From the NCBI RefSeq assembly GCF_030915445.1, contig NZ_CP133264.1, positions 1,550,001 to 1,614,000 of the forward strand: a DNA stretch of 64,000 bases, given 5' to 3'. The stretch is from Clostridium sp. OS1-26 (GTDB lineage Bacteria; Bacillota; Clostridia; Clostridiales; Clostridiaceae). The translations under genes and the position numbers were made by a program. This document shows positions 54,385 through 63,902 of this stretch, piece after piece. How positions within the stretch are numbered: position 1 is the stretch's first letter; every line of letters starts with the position of its first letter. The notes under the pieces are model-generated. The model saw only the letters and a program-made list of their open reading frames with translations. It searched no databases and had not been told where the DNA came from.

Positions 54385-54462
54385 ATTTCCTTACAATGCA
54401 TAAATATCTTTTTAGAAGCTAAAAATAATTTAAGGTTACCAAAAGTATTAGGAGTGAATTTT

Positions 54463-54653
54463 GTGAGAGTATTAAGTTTGTATGATAAGTATTTTTTAGC
54501 ACTTATGATTATACAAGGATTCATATTAATTATAGATTCAAAAAATTTTTGAAATGGAATATGAAGGACACTGCTAGAAAAGCAAAATCTATAGGAATAA
54601 GTATCATGATAATTGGAATTATGCTGTATTTAGTGACAATGTATATTGCATAA
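54463..54653 (+). CDS. Small two-helix membrane protein, about 63 aa (frameshifted)
   Basis: GTG start at 54463 after GGAGTG. Residues 1-25 form a hydrophobic helix (YFLALMIIQGFILIIDS), then a short basic loop (WNMKDTARKAKS) and a second helix (IGISIMIIGIMLYLVTMYIA) to the TAA at 54651-54653. As written the frame stops at 54550-54552. One more A in the run 54540-54545 gives DSKKFLKWNMKD, which restores one protein. Small proteins of this type occur near germination and sporulation genes in clostridia, but its role is unknown. Confidence 0.6.
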
Positions 54654-54699
54654 AGTGTTTAATAACATATTTTAATATGATAAAAGGAAGTGGTGATTT

Positions 54700-56148
54700 T
54701 TGAAAGAAGAAATAAGAGATAAAATATCTCTAAAAGCTCAAGAAAATCTATCTTATGCCAAGAATTTATTGAAAAACAATTCAGATATAGTATTCAGAGA
54801 ATTTTACATAGGAAAGCTCAAAGCTGCATTAATATATATAGATGGAATGGCAGATAAGAACTTACTAGATGATTATGTATTAGAAACTCTAATGGTAATA
54901 GGGTCAGATATAGCAGAAGTAGAAAAAATAAAAGATAAAATACTCACCGTTTCGGATATGAGAGAAGTAAAAAAGTTTAGTGAAGGTGTAAATGCAATGC
55001 TTTCTGGAGACACATTGATGTTTATTGATGGTCTTGAAGTAGGTTATGTTATTGCATCTCGTTTATGGCCTGCGAGAGGAGTGTCGGAGCCATCAGGTGA
55101 AACAGTAATTAGAGGTGGTAGAGATGGCTTTACAGAAACAATAAGGTTTAATACTGCTTTAGTGAGAAGAAGAATAAAAGATACAAGGCTTAAAGTAGAA
55201 TCTAAGACTTTAGGGGTAAGATCTAAGAGTGATTTAGCTATTATGTACATTGATGACATTGTAAATAAAAAGGTTCTTGAAGAGCTTCTTAGTAGATTAG
55301 AAAAAATACATATAGATGCCATTTTGGATAGCGGATATGTAGAACAACTTATAGAAGATAATAAGTGGTCTTTTTTTCCGCAAGTACAAAGTACAGAGAG
55401 ACCAGATGTGGTTGCAGCAGCTTTGTATGAAGGAAGAATTGCCATACTTGTAGATAACTCACCATTCGCTCTTATTGCACCAACTACAATGGCGGCAATG
55501 TTTCAATCACCTGATGATTATTATCAGAGATGGATATATGGGTCTATTATAAGATTTGTAAGATTTTTCTCTATTTTTGCAGCATTAATGCTTCCGGCTC
55601 TTTATGTTGCTGTTACTTCCTTTCATCCTGCTATAATTCCCACAAAATTAGCATACTTTATTGCTGCATCAAGGGAAGGAGTGCCGTTCCCAGCTTTTGT
55701 AGAAGCATTAATTATGGAATTTAGCCTTGCATTTTTAATTGAATCAACAGCTAGGCTTCCTAAAGCTATTGGATCTACAGTAGGAATAGTAGGAGGACTT
55801 ATAATAGGTCAGGCTGCAGTAACAGCCGGAATTGTAAGTCCTATAATGATAATTATAGTTTCTGTAACAGCTATTACAAATTTTACAACCCCTAACTATG
55901 AAATGGCATCTGCTTTTAGAATATTAAGGTTTATATTAATAATATTTGCTGCAGTGATAGGGCTTTACGGAATTATGCTTGGAATAATTCTTATATTAAT
56001 ACACTTAGTAAGATTAAAGAGCTTTAATATACCTTATTTAGCGCCAATGGTCAATCCAGATATTGATGATTTTAAAGATACATTTATAAGATTCCCTATT
56101 AGATTTCACAAAAAAGACCTGAATTTATGGATACAGGAGATAAAGTAA
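54700..56148 (+). CDS. Spore germination protein GerA-family (germinant receptor A subunit)
   Basis: 482 aa. Receptor A subunit in the inner spore membrane, which with B and C subunits senses germinants. Soluble N-terminal domain (residues 1-270) with GDTLMFIDGLEVGYVIASRL, ESKTLGVRSKSDLAIMYIDD and SPFALIAPTTMAAMFQSPDD. A membrane domain follows with about four to five helices (FFSIFAALMLPALYVAVTSF, EALIMEFSLAFLIESTARLP, GQAAVTAGIVSPIMIIIVSV). TTG start at 54700 after GGAAGTGG. First gene of an A-B-C operon. Confidence 0.93.
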   Translation: MKEEIRDKISLKAQENLSYAKNLLKNNSDIVFREFYIGKLKAALIYIDGMADKNLLDDYVLETLMVIGSDIAEVEKIKDKILTVSDMREVKKFSEGVNAMLSGDTLMFIDGLEVGYVIASRLWPARGVSEPSGETVIRGGRDGFTETIRFNTALVRRRIKDTRLKVESKTLGVRSKSDLAIMYIDDIVNKKVLEELLSRLEKIHIDAILDSGYVEQLIEDNKWSFFPQVQSTERPDVVAAALYEGRIAILVDNSPFALIAPTTMAAMFQSPDDYYQRWIYGSIIRFVRFFSIFAALMLPALYVAVTSFHPAIIPTKLAYFIAASREGVPFPAFVEALIMEFSLAFLIESTARLPKAIGSTVGIVGGLIIGQAAVTAGIVSPIMIIIVSVTAITNFTTPNYEMASAFRILRFILIIFAAVIGLYGIMLGIILILIHLVRLKSFNIPYLAPMVNPDIDDFKDTFIRFPIRFHKKDLNLWIQEIK

Positions 56149-56175
56149 GACAGAAGTAGAGGTGGTATATCTTTT

Positions 56176-57258
56176 ATGAATGATAAAGAATTTATTACAC
56201 CTTATGGCTTGTTTGCAACTATTGTAGTAACTGTTATAGGGGTAGGCGTTTTTTCCTTCCCTAGAGATGTGACAGCAAATGCTGGTACTGATGGCTGGAT
56301 TATAACATTAGTTAGTGGAGCCATAAGCTATTTATTAATTTTGATTGCCATAAAGGCAATCAAAAACAATAATTATGGTAAGTTATATTATATTCTGAGG
56401 TCTAACTTTGGAAGGCTAATAGGTTCTATATTAGCATTGATTTTTATTGCATATAATATTTTTGCTGTATCTATAGGTATGAGAGTTTTTATAGAAGTAA
56501 TAAAGATGTATTTACTTCAAAAGACTCCCACAGAATTTTTGATTTTAGTTACAATACTTGCTGGTATATACATAATAAGAGGAGAAGTAGGAAACTTAGT
56601 AAAATTTAATGAGTTTTCTTTTTGGATAATGTTTATTCCTATTATTTTTGTACTTTTACTTACTTTAAATAGAACAGATTTTACTAATATTTTTCCGATA
56701 CTTAATAACACCCCACATGAATATGTGAAAGCGTTAAGTACAACTGTCTATAGCTTTGGGGGAATTGAAATAGTTTATTTGATGCTCCCATTTATGAAGA
56801 ATAAAAAGTCTATACCTAAAATTGCTATGAAAAGTATTATGTTTATAACGATATTTTATGCTGTTATAGTGATATTTTGTTTAGCTGTCTTTGCTAAAGA
56901 GCAAACAAAAATTCTACTGTGGCCTACTATCACTTTAATAAAATCTATAGATATACCTGGAGCTTTTATAGAAAGATGGGAAGGAGTAGTAATGGCATTA
57001 TGGGTAATATTTTATTTTACTACTTTCATAAACTCATATTATTTGTCTGCAGATGTACTTAAAGATATGTTTAAGTTACATGATATAAAGCTTTCATCAG
57101 CTTTAATAATACCTTTTATATATGCAATAGCTTTATATCCTGAGAACATAGCTGAAGTTTATGACATTAGCAACAGTGTATTACCTTATTTAGCAATTTT
57201 TAGCTTGGTTATACTTCCTTTGTTACTTTTTATTAGAAAACCCTCAAAAAAGACTTAA
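56176..57258 (+). CDS. Spore germination protein GerB-family (permease-like B subunit)
   Basis: 360 aa, about ten membrane helices, of the GerB/APC-superfamily type. The N-terminus FITPYGLFATIVVTVIGVGV carries the GVGxFSFPR motif in helix 1. Later comes GGIEIVYLMLPFMKNKK in helix 6 and the C-terminal helices. The B subunit binds the germinant in studied receptors. It follows the A subunit by 27 bases and precedes C by 20, so the three are cotranscribed. ATG after AGGTGG. Confidence 0.93.
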   Translation: MNDKEFITPYGLFATIVVTVIGVGVFSFPRDVTANAGTDGWIITLVSGAISYLLILIAIKAIKNNNYGKLYYILRSNFGRLIGSILALIFIAYNIFAVSIGMRVFIEVIKMYLLQKTPTEFLILVTILAGIYIIRGEVGNLVKFNEFSFWIMFIPIIFVLLLTLNRTDFTNIFPILNNTPHEYVKALSTTVYSFGGIEIVYLMLPFMKNKKSIPKIAMKSIMFITIFYAVIVIFCLAVFAKEQTKILLWPTITLIKSIDIPGAFIERWEGVVMALWVIFYFTTFINSYYLSADVLKDMFKLHDIKLSSALIIPFIYAIALYPENIAEVYDISNSVLPYLAIFSLVILPLLLFIRKPSKKT

Positions 57259-57278
57259 AGGAGGGTGAATGTTAGAGT

Positions 57279-58454
57279 ATGAAATATAAAAAAGTTATAG
57301 TTATTATATTATCATGTATTTTATTAAGTGGGTGCTGGGACAAAGTTGAAATAGATAGAAGGAGTCTTACATCAATTATAGGCATTGATGTAGGTGAGCA
57401 GGCTGGCAAGGAAAAAGAATTGAAAAGCTTAAGTCCCGACGAACCATTTACGGGTATGGACCTAAAAAAGTTAAAAGTAACCTTCGGTGCTCCAGATATA
57501 AGCCAGCTAGGACCAGATAAAGGTGGAACAGCAAAGGATATGTATATAAATACTGACGCTTATTCAATGCAGAATGCAGTGGATAAAGCGACATTAAAAA
57601 GCAGTAGAAATATAAGCTTTAGTCATATAAAACTTTTAGTGTTGAGTAAAGATTTAACAACATATCCTGAAATTCTAAAAGAAATTGTAGATTACCTTCA
57701 AAGAGAACCTTCTTTAAATAGAAATATGTATGTTGTAATATCTGATGGAAAAGCAGAAGAGTATATAAAACATAAACCTACAATGGAAAAGAATATTGAG
57801 AATTATATAAGCGGCCTTATAGAAAATACTACTAGAAGTACTTCAATATTACCAGTAACTTTAAATGAATTTTTAGTTTTATTAAGTGAAAATGGAAATG
57901 CAATGCTTCCTCGTATGACTATAGAAAAGGATAAAAATGAATTGGGAATATCAGGGGTATCAATAATTAAAGACTATAAATACAAGGGAGATTTATCCGC
58001 TATAGAAACAGCAAACTTAGAGATGCTAAGAGGAAAGTTAAAAGGTGGAAGAAAAACAATATATAAGAATGGCCACCCTATAGATATTGTAATTGATGGT
58101 GTAGAAAGAAAGATATCAATGGATAATCAACAAGGGAAACTTACATTTAGTATTTCTTTAGATATTGAGGGTGAGTTAAAAGATTATTATGTTGGTGGTG
58201 AACTATTCTCCAAAAATATGCTTGAATCATTACAACAAAACCTAAATAATTCTGTAAAACAGGAATGTAGTCAGGTGGTTCAAATTACTCAAAGAGAATT
58301 TGGAGTTGATCCTATAGGAATAAGAGAATATGTTGAGAAGTATCACCCATCACTATGGAAACAAATTAAAAATAATTGGTCTGAGGTATATAGCAGTGCA
58401 ACCATCAACGTAGTTGTTAATAGTAATGTAAGAAGAATAGGTGTAGTTAAATAA
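57279..58454 (+). CDS. Spore germination lipoprotein GerC-family (C subunit)
   Basis: 391 aa. Lipoprotein signal with lipobox LLSGCWDKVEIDRRS (Cys near residue 19), anchoring it on the outer face of the inner spore membrane. The three-domain Ger(x)C fold shows VDKATLKSSRNISFSHIKLL, VVISDGKAEEYIKHKPTMEK and the C-terminal domain ending in WSEVYSSATINVVVNSNVRR. ATG at 57279, 15 bases after an AGGAGG. Closes the receptor operon. Confidence 0.93.
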   Translation: MKYKKVIVIILSCILLSGCWDKVEIDRRSLTSIIGIDVGEQAGKEKELKSLSPDEPFTGMDLKKLKVTFGAPDISQLGPDKGGTAKDMYINTDAYSMQNAVDKATLKSSRNISFSHIKLLVLSKDLTTYPEILKEIVDYLQREPSLNRNMYVVISDGKAEEYIKHKPTMEKNIENYISGLIENTTRSTSILPVTLNEFLVLLSENGNAMLPRMTIEKDKNELGISGVSIIKDYKYKGDLSAIETANLEMLRGKLKGGRKTIYKNGHPIDIVIDGVERKISMDNQQGKLTFSISLDIEGELKDYYVGGELFSKNMLESLQQNLNNSVKQECSQVVQITQREFGVDPIGIREYVEKYHPSLWKQIKNNWSEVYSSATINVVVNSNVRRIGVVK

Positions 58455-58534
58455 TAATTTTTTTAAAGTGAATATAACTATAATACTTGTCTATAATATG
58501 AATAGGAATTAAGAAGGTAATGGGGGATGTTAAA

Positions 58535-59182
58535 ATGAAGAAGATTTTAATAATTATTGTCTGTATTTTAGCTATATTCACTTTAAATTCAAATAAAATA
58601 CAAGTTAAGAGTGAGCCGGTACAGCAGGATATAGCATCTAAGATTATAAGATTTCATGTAATCGCTAACAGCGATTCAAAAAGTGACCAAGCTTTAAAAT
58701 TAAAAGTAAGAGATAAAGTTTTAGAATACATTCAACCTAAGCTAAAGAAATCAAAAAGTATAGAAGAATCAAGAAAAATTATTAGAGAAAATGATAAACA
58801 AATAATAGCTATAGCAAATAAGACCATAAAAGATAATGGATATAGTTACTCTGTAATAACTACTTTATCTAATGAAAATTTCCCTATAAAAACATATGGA
58901 AATATTACATTACCACAAGGCAAATATGAGGCTTACAGGATAATTATAGGTGAGGGTAAAGGTCAAAATTGGTGGTGCGTAATGTTCCCTCCTCTATGTT
59001 TTGTTGATATCACGAAAGGTGAGGTTTCCTATAAAGAAACGGAAGCTGAGATGAAAATGGTGTTGACTCCAGAAGAGTATGAAGTAGTAAATAACAAAAC
59101 AGATAAAACAAAAGAGAATGGCATAAAGATAAAATTTAAAATATTAGAATTACTAAAAGATAAGAAAAATCCAGCCCGATAA
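58535..59182 (+). CDS. spoIIR: SpoIIR, stage II sporulation signalling protein
   Basis: 215 aa from the ATG at 58535. SpoIIR is made in the forespore, secreted, and activates SpoIIGA to process pro-sigma-E in the mother cell. A signal/anchor helix (ILIIIVCILAIFTLNS) is followed by the family signature RFHVIANSDSKSDQALKLKV, then ITLPQGKYEAYRIIIGEGKG and NWWCVMFPPLCFVDITKGEV. An in-frame ATG at 58520 lies too close to its AAGAAGG; the chosen start has GGGGGATG before it. Convergent with the next gene through a shared terminator. Confidence 0.93.
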   Translation: MKKILIIIVCILAIFTLNSNKIQVKSEPVQQDIASKIIRFHVIANSDSKSDQALKLKVRDKVLEYIQPKLKKSKSIEESRKIIRENDKQIIAIANKTIKDNGYSYSVITTLSNENFPIKTYGNITLPQGKYEAYRIIIGEGKGQNWWCVMFPPLCFVDITKGEVSYKETEAEMKMVLTPEEYEVVNNKTDKTKENGIKIKFKILELLKDKKNPAR

Positions 59183-59196
59183 AAGCTGGATTTTTA
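59165..59196. terminator. Bidirectional terminator between spoIIR and glycosyltransferase
   Basis: Perfect 11-bp stem (59165-59175 with 59185-59195) with A- and T-tracts, between convergent genes and overlapping the 3' end of spoIIR. Confidence 0.8.
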
Positions 59197-59198
59197 AA

Positions 59199-60440
59199 TT
59201 ACCAACAAAATAATTTGCTGGCTGTTTTCATAAAATATTTCTCTACAGATTTAAGAAATGTTTTGCTAGGACTATCCTTTTCAAAAATTTTCTCGGAAAT
59301 CTTTACATTGTTATTTATATTGTTATTTTCTATAAGTAGTCTCATTAGTTTATAAATATCATTTCCAGAGCAGGGCTTAGAAAATTTTTTGCAATTTTCC
59401 TTCATTAATTCTAATTTTTCATGAGAATCTAATAAATCCTCAATTATCTCATTACAGTTGTTTATATCTGTAAGGTTAACTGCTAAATTGTGTTTTAGAA
59501 GAAATTGCGCATTTTTCTCCTCCTGACCTGGAATAGGAGAAAAGAGTCCCAAAGGAATTTCACATATCAAGGCTTCTGTTATGGTAAGTCCACCAGGTTT
59601 GGTTAAAAGTAGATCACAAGCTTGCATATACTTGTTAACCTTGTTAGTAAAACCTATAATTCGTGTTTCTTTTGGTGAAAATTCTTTTAATCTTGTAAGG
59701 TCTTGATATAATTTTTTATTATTACCTGTTATCACAATTATTTGGATATCCTTTTTAATAGTAACCAATTTTTCATATAAATCTGTAATTTTTCCCATTC
59801 CTAAGCTTCCACCCATAATAAGAATAGTAGTTTTATCTTCAGCGAGATCTAGCTCTTTTAATGTATCACTCTTATCATATTTTTCAATAAAACAAGGTTT
59901 AACAGGTATACCCAAATCGTGTATAGCATTTCTAGAAATGCCTTTATTAACTATATCCTCAACCATATCGCAATTAGAAACAACATATGCATCTATATGA
60001 GAATGAAGCCAAGAACTATGAGAATAGTAATCTGTAATTACTGAAATAGCTGGAATAACTACTTTATATTTGCTTTTCATTACAGATACCATTTCTGTTG
60101 AAAATGAATGAGTACATATTAAAACATCAGGATTATACTCATCTAATAAAGGCAGCAGTTTGTATGCCATAATTTCAATAAACTTTGAACTTATGGTAGT
60201 AGCTAACCCATAATCTTCTTCAGAATGAGAATATAGTTTGCCATAAAGTGAAGGAGTTATTTTTATGGTTTTTAAATAACTCCCTATTACTACCTTATCT
60301 ATTATTGGGTTTATATATTTTAATGTATCAACAATTTTTACGTCTGATGATGAATCATTTAATTTTATATAATCTTTTATAGCACCTGCTGCATGACCAT
60401 GACCACCACCAGCAGAAACCGAAAGAATTAATACTTTCAT
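59199..60440 (-). CDS. MGDG synthase/UgtP-type glycosyltransferase
   Basis: 413 aa, GT28-type. The N-terminus VLILSVSAGGGHGHAAGAIK is the glycine-rich acceptor motif of the MGDG-synthase domain. The middle has DVLICTHSFSTEM and AISVITDYYSHSSWLHSHID. The C-terminal donor domain shows ILIMGGSLGMGKITDLYEKL and DLLLTKPGGLTITEALICEI. Family members add sugar to diacylglycerol to make membrane glycolipids or anchors for lipoteichoic acid, and MurG-like roles also exist. ATG on the minus strand with AGAAGGTG before it. It is alone on its strand. Confidence 0.87.
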   Translation of the reverse strand: MKVLILSVSAGGGHGHAAGAIKDYIKLNDSSSDVKIVDTLKYINPIIDKVVIGSYLKTIKITPSLYGKLYSHSEEDYGLATTISSKFIEIMAYKLLPLLDEYNPDVLICTHSFSTEMVSVMKSKYKVVIPAISVITDYYSHSSWLHSHIDAYVVSNCDMVEDIVNKGISRNAIHDLGIPVKPCFIEKYDKSDTLKELDLAEDKTTILIMGGSLGMGKITDLYEKLVTIKKDIQIIVITGNNKKLYQDLTRLKEFSPKETRIIGFTNKVNKYMQACDLLLTKPGGLTITEALICEIPLGLFSPIPGQEEKNAQFLLKHNLAVNLTDINNCNEIIEDLLDSHEKLELMKENCKKFSKPCSGNDIYKLMRLLIENNNINNNVKISEKIFEKDSPSKTFLKSVEKYFMKTASKLFCW

Positions 60441-60731
60441 CTAATCACCTTCTGGTTAAGTATGTAATAACATTATAAATGATGTATGAGCAATAATAAA
60501 CTAATTTAAAAAACAATTAAGAAAAAATTTATATTTATTAAGTTTCCCTTAATAGTATACTCATATACCAACAATATTTGCAAATTATTATTAGGTTTTT
60601 TAAACAAATTTGTATAATATGAATAACAATTAGCTAAATACAGATAATATGAAATATAAATTTCTCAATACAATATGACAAATTCAGATATAACGCAATT
60701 ATATTATACATAAAAGCTAGGAGGAGTTATT

Positions 60732-62108
60732 ATGAAAATAGCCAAGAAAAGAATGATATATACTGCTATAGTAACTTTAATAGTAGTTTTTTCAAGCACC
60801 TTTGCAATCCTTATGACCCTTGAAAGAACTGACTATAGAAACTATTTGCAAGCAGAATACAGCAAAAGTATGTATGATTTAATAGATTCTGTACAAAACA
60901 TAAGAGTAAATTTGGGTAAATCGACCATAGTGGGATCTAGAGAACAGGAAATGGCTGTATTTTCTGAAATATTTAGATATGCATCTATGGCAAATGATAA
61001 AATACATTCTCTTCCCGTGGCTCAAGAAGTTATAGGTGATACTAGTAAGTTTTTATCTCAGGTAGGTGATTTTTGTTATACTCTTGAAAGATCGTCATCA
61101 GAAGGAAAACAGTTAAGTGATGCTGATTATGCTGCTATAGATAAATTGAAAAGTCAATCTTTTACATTAGAGCAAGAACTAAAAAAGGTATCATCTGATA
61201 TAAATGAAGGAAAAGTAAAATGGGGAGAAATAAGAAAGAAAATTACTGGCGTATTTGCTAGTGGAAACAAAGGAGAAATGCTAGCTGATAAGTTTGGGTC
61301 TATACAAAAGCAAGTAGCTCAATACCCAGCACTAATTTATGACGGACCTTTTTCTGATAATTCACTGCAAATTAATCCTAGAATTAACTCCCAGAAAGAG
61401 GTGACTCAAAGTCAAGCAGAGGATGTTGTTAGAAATATAATTGGAAAAGATAAAATTGAAACACTACAGACATTAACTGTTCAGGGTACAGGAAGAAGAG
61501 TAGATGTATATAGGTTTTCTGTGGCGATGAAAGGCAGAAAAAATAAAAATGAAAGAGTAGTATGTGAAATAACTAAAAAGGGCGGAAAAGTGTTATATTT
61601 AATTAATGATAGAGCGGTTGGAAAGGCAAATATTGATGCTTCTAAGGCTACTGTTATTGGATCAAATTATCTAAAAAATATAGGATATAGCAATATGGTG
61701 CCTACATATACTCTGAACTATGGAGATGTTGCAGTAATAAATTATGTGTATATGCAGCAAAATGTTATAGTTTATCCTGATCAGTTAAAACTAAAAATTG
61801 CACTAGATGACGGAAGTATAGTGGGTATTGAATCTGAAAAATATCTTGTAGCACATCAAGAAAATAGGAGTATACCGTCTCCAAAAGTAACTGCTGAGCA
61901 AGCAAAGCAAAGAGTAGGGAAAAAGCTCAATATTACAAATGTAAGACTTGCATTAATTCCTACAGAGACTAATAAAGAAATTTTATGCTATGAGTTTTCT
62001 GGAAATTATAAGGGAGATAACTATAAAGTATATATAGACGCTCAAACTGGATATGAACAAAGAATATTGCAAATTATAAATACCCCTAACGGACAGCTTA
62101 CAATGTAG
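60732..62108 (+). CDS. ypeB: YpeB, germination protein
   Basis: 458 aa. YpeB stabilises the cortex-lytic enzyme SleB in Bacillus spores. A single N-terminal helix (YTAIVTLIVVFSSTFAILMT) is followed by a helical YpeB domain (YLQAEYSKSMYDLIDSVQNI, VFSEIFRYASMANDKIHSLP, VGDFCYTLERSSSEGKQLSD). Three PepSY-like repeats end the protein (SQAEDVVRNIIGKDKIE, DASKATVIGSNYLKNIGYSN, TAEQAKQRVGKKLNITNVRL). ATG after AGGAGG. No sleB gene is adjacent, unlike the usual pair. Confidence 0.92.
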   Translation: MKIAKKRMIYTAIVTLIVVFSSTFAILMTLERTDYRNYLQAEYSKSMYDLIDSVQNIRVNLGKSTIVGSREQEMAVFSEIFRYASMANDKIHSLPVAQEVIGDTSKFLSQVGDFCYTLERSSSEGKQLSDADYAAIDKLKSQSFTLEQELKKVSSDINEGKVKWGEIRKKITGVFASGNKGEMLADKFGSIQKQVAQYPALIYDGPFSDNSLQINPRINSQKEVTQSQAEDVVRNIIGKDKIETLQTLTVQGTGRRVDVYRFSVAMKGRKNKNERVVCEITKKGGKVLYLINDRAVGKANIDASKATVIGSNYLKNIGYSNMVPTYTLNYGDVAVINYVYMQQNVIVYPDQLKLKIALDDGSIVGIESEKYLVAHQENRSIPSPKVTAEQAKQRVGKKLNITNVRLALIPTETNKEILCYEFSGNYKGDNYKVYIDAQTGYEQRILQIINTPNGQLTM

Positions 62109-62114
62109 TTTGAG

Positions 62115-62155
62115 ATAAAAACTTTCGCATTTTTTGGCGAAAGTTTTTATTTTAG
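62115..62155 (+). terminator. Terminator of ypeB
   Basis: Perfect 14-bp stem (62115-62128 with 62137-62150) followed by T-rich sequence. Confidence 0.9.
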
Positions 62156-62377
62156 CTTTTTAAGGTATCTTGAAAAAAACTAGTCAGTACGCTAGTATAT
62201 TTGACTTGTTGTTTTATTTTAGATACCTAAATTACTTCATTATAAGAATACTTGTTGATAAACTAATGAAAATTAACTAAACTATTATTTAGAAGTTTTA
62301 GTTTATAGTGGACTCTTAATGTATTTTTTATAGTCCGTATATAAAAATTTAATTTTGATTTGAGAAAGGTGATAATA

Positions 62378-63358
62378 ATGACAAGAGCACTTGCAATGGT
62401 TTCTGGTGGATTAGATAGTATATTAGCGGCAAAACTTATTAAAGATCAAGGCATAGAGGTTATAGGTATATGTTTTAAATCTTACTTTTTTGGGCCGGGT
62501 AATGCTATTAAAATGACAAAACAAGTAGGAATTCCACTAGAGGTAGTTGATTTTTCTGAAAAGCATTTTGATTTAGTCAAAAATCCTAAGCATGGTTATG
62601 GCAAAAACATAAATCCTTGTATTGACTGCCATGCTATGATGTTAAATTATACTGGAAAACTTTTGGAGAAGTATAAAGCGGATTTTATAATTACTGGAGA
62701 AGTATTGAATCAGAGACCTATGTCGCAAAACAGAATTTCATTGGACATAGTAAAAAAGGAATCAGGATTCAGTGATAAGATTTTAAGGCCCTTATGTGCC
62801 AAAAATCTTAATCCTACTAAGATGGAGTTAGAGGGATTAGTAGATAGAGAAAAACTTATGGATATATCAGGAAGAACCAGAAAAGTTCAAATGGAATTAG
62901 CCGAGAAGTGGAATATTAAAGATTATCCTTCTCCAGCAGGAGGGTGTAAGCTTACAGAACCTAACTACGCTAAAAGATTAAAGGAACTATTAAAGTATAA
63001 GAATATGCCTGATGAAAAGGATCTAGAGTTATTAAGATTTGGAAGACATTTTAGAGTTTCACAGGATGCTAAAATTATATCAACAAGAACTGGTGAGGAA
63101 ACGAAGGAAATAAAAAATTACTTAAGTACAAAGGATGTAATATTTTTAGCAGATACATTTAAAGGTTCTATGATAATAATAATTGGAAAACCTACAGAAG
63201 AAGATATAGAATTTGCAGCTAAAGTAACAGCTAGATATTGTAAAGGAAAAGATGAGGATAAAATAAAAATCAAATATGGATATTTTAAAAATCCTATGGA
63301 TAAGTTTATAGAAGTTAAAGCAGCTACGGACGATGAGATATCAAGATTTATTATCTAA
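62378..63358 (+). CDS. ThiI/MnmA-like PP-loop ATPase (tRNA thiolation-type)
   Basis: 326 aa. The PP-loop motif ALAMVSGGLDSILAAKLIKD lies at the N-terminus, with CIDCHAMML near residue 84 as a cysteine pair and YPSPAGGCKLTEPNYAKRLK in the middle. These mark the adenylating sulfur-transfer group related to ThiI/MnmA. The C-terminal half (IIIIGKPTEEDIEFAAKVTA) resembles DUF814-like segments found in this subfamily. No THUMP domain is present. Substrate unknown; a tRNA or cofactor thiolation is likely. I chose ATG 62378 since GAAAGGTG stands eight bases before; a TTG 18 bases upstream lacks a site. Confidence 0.75.
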   Translation: MTRALAMVSGGLDSILAAKLIKDQGIEVIGICFKSYFFGPGNAIKMTKQVGIPLEVVDFSEKHFDLVKNPKHGYGKNINPCIDCHAMMLNYTGKLLEKYKADFIITGEVLNQRPMSQNRISLDIVKKESGFSDKILRPLCAKNLNPTKMELEGLVDREKLMDISGRTRKVQMELAEKWNIKDYPSPAGGCKLTEPNYAKRLKELLKYKNMPDEKDLELLRFGRHFRVSQDAKIISTRTGEETKEIKNYLSTKDVIFLADTFKGSMIIIIGKPTEEDIEFAAKVTARYCKGKDEDKIKIKYGYFKNPMDKFIEVKAATDDEISRFII

Positions 63359-63425
63359 GGCATCTGAAAGAAAATAACAAATCAAAGATGCGACGAATAT
63401 TTTGTGTCAGACGAGGAGGAGAGTT

Positions 63426-63845
63426 ATGAAAAAAAAGGCTATTATCTCTGTATCAAGCAAACAAAAAAGTGATGAAAATGATGTTATAGAAGTAGTTACT
63501 CCTGGTGATTTTTATGAAAAAGATGGATCATACTATGCCGTATATAAGGAAACTGAGATATCAGGAATGGAAGGAACCACAACTACATTAAAAATATCTA
63601 ACGACAAATTTTCTATTATAAGAATAGGAAGTACAAGCGCTAAAATGGAATTTGACAAAAAAGCTAAAAGCGTATCCATGTATAATACGCCTTATGGGAC
63701 ATTGGAATTAAAAATAGAAACTAAGACCTTGAGTGTGGATGTTGGTGAAAAAGGTGGAGATATAAAAGTAAATTATAACTTAAGCGTGAGCGGTCAGACA
63801 CCTCAAAATACACAGCTAAAAATAAATATAAAGGCACAGGAATAA
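63426..63845 (+). CDS. DUF1934 (YwiB-like) beta-barrel protein
   Basis: 139 aa from ATG 63426, with GAGGAGG just upstream; a further in-frame ATG upstream has no such site. Calycin-like DUF1934 pattern: KDGSYYAVYKETEISGMEGT, LKISNDKFSIIRIGS, MYNTPYGTLELKIETK and the closing INYNLSVSGQ-type strands. YwiB in Bacillus has the same fold; the ligand is unknown. In clostridia it often lies before argS or CTP synthase genes, which would be beyond this window. Confidence 0.82.
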   Translation: MKKKAIISVSSKQKSDENDVIEVVTPGDFYEKDGSYYAVYKETEISGMEGTTTTLKISNDKFSIIRIGSTSAKMEFDKKAKSVSMYNTPYGTLELKIETKTLSVDVGEKGGDIKVNYNLSVSGQTPQNTQLKINIKAQE

Positions 63846-63852
63846 AGAAAAT

Positions 63853-63902
63853 ATTTGATATCTGTTTTCCCTAATTTAAAGGTGGGAAAACGGATATCAA
63901 AT
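63853..63902 (+). terminator. Hairpin after the DUF1934 gene
   Basis: 19-bp stem (63853-63871 with 63884-63902, one G-U) around a 12-nt loop. No long T-run follows. The remaining 98 bases of the window show no gene. Confidence 0.65.
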
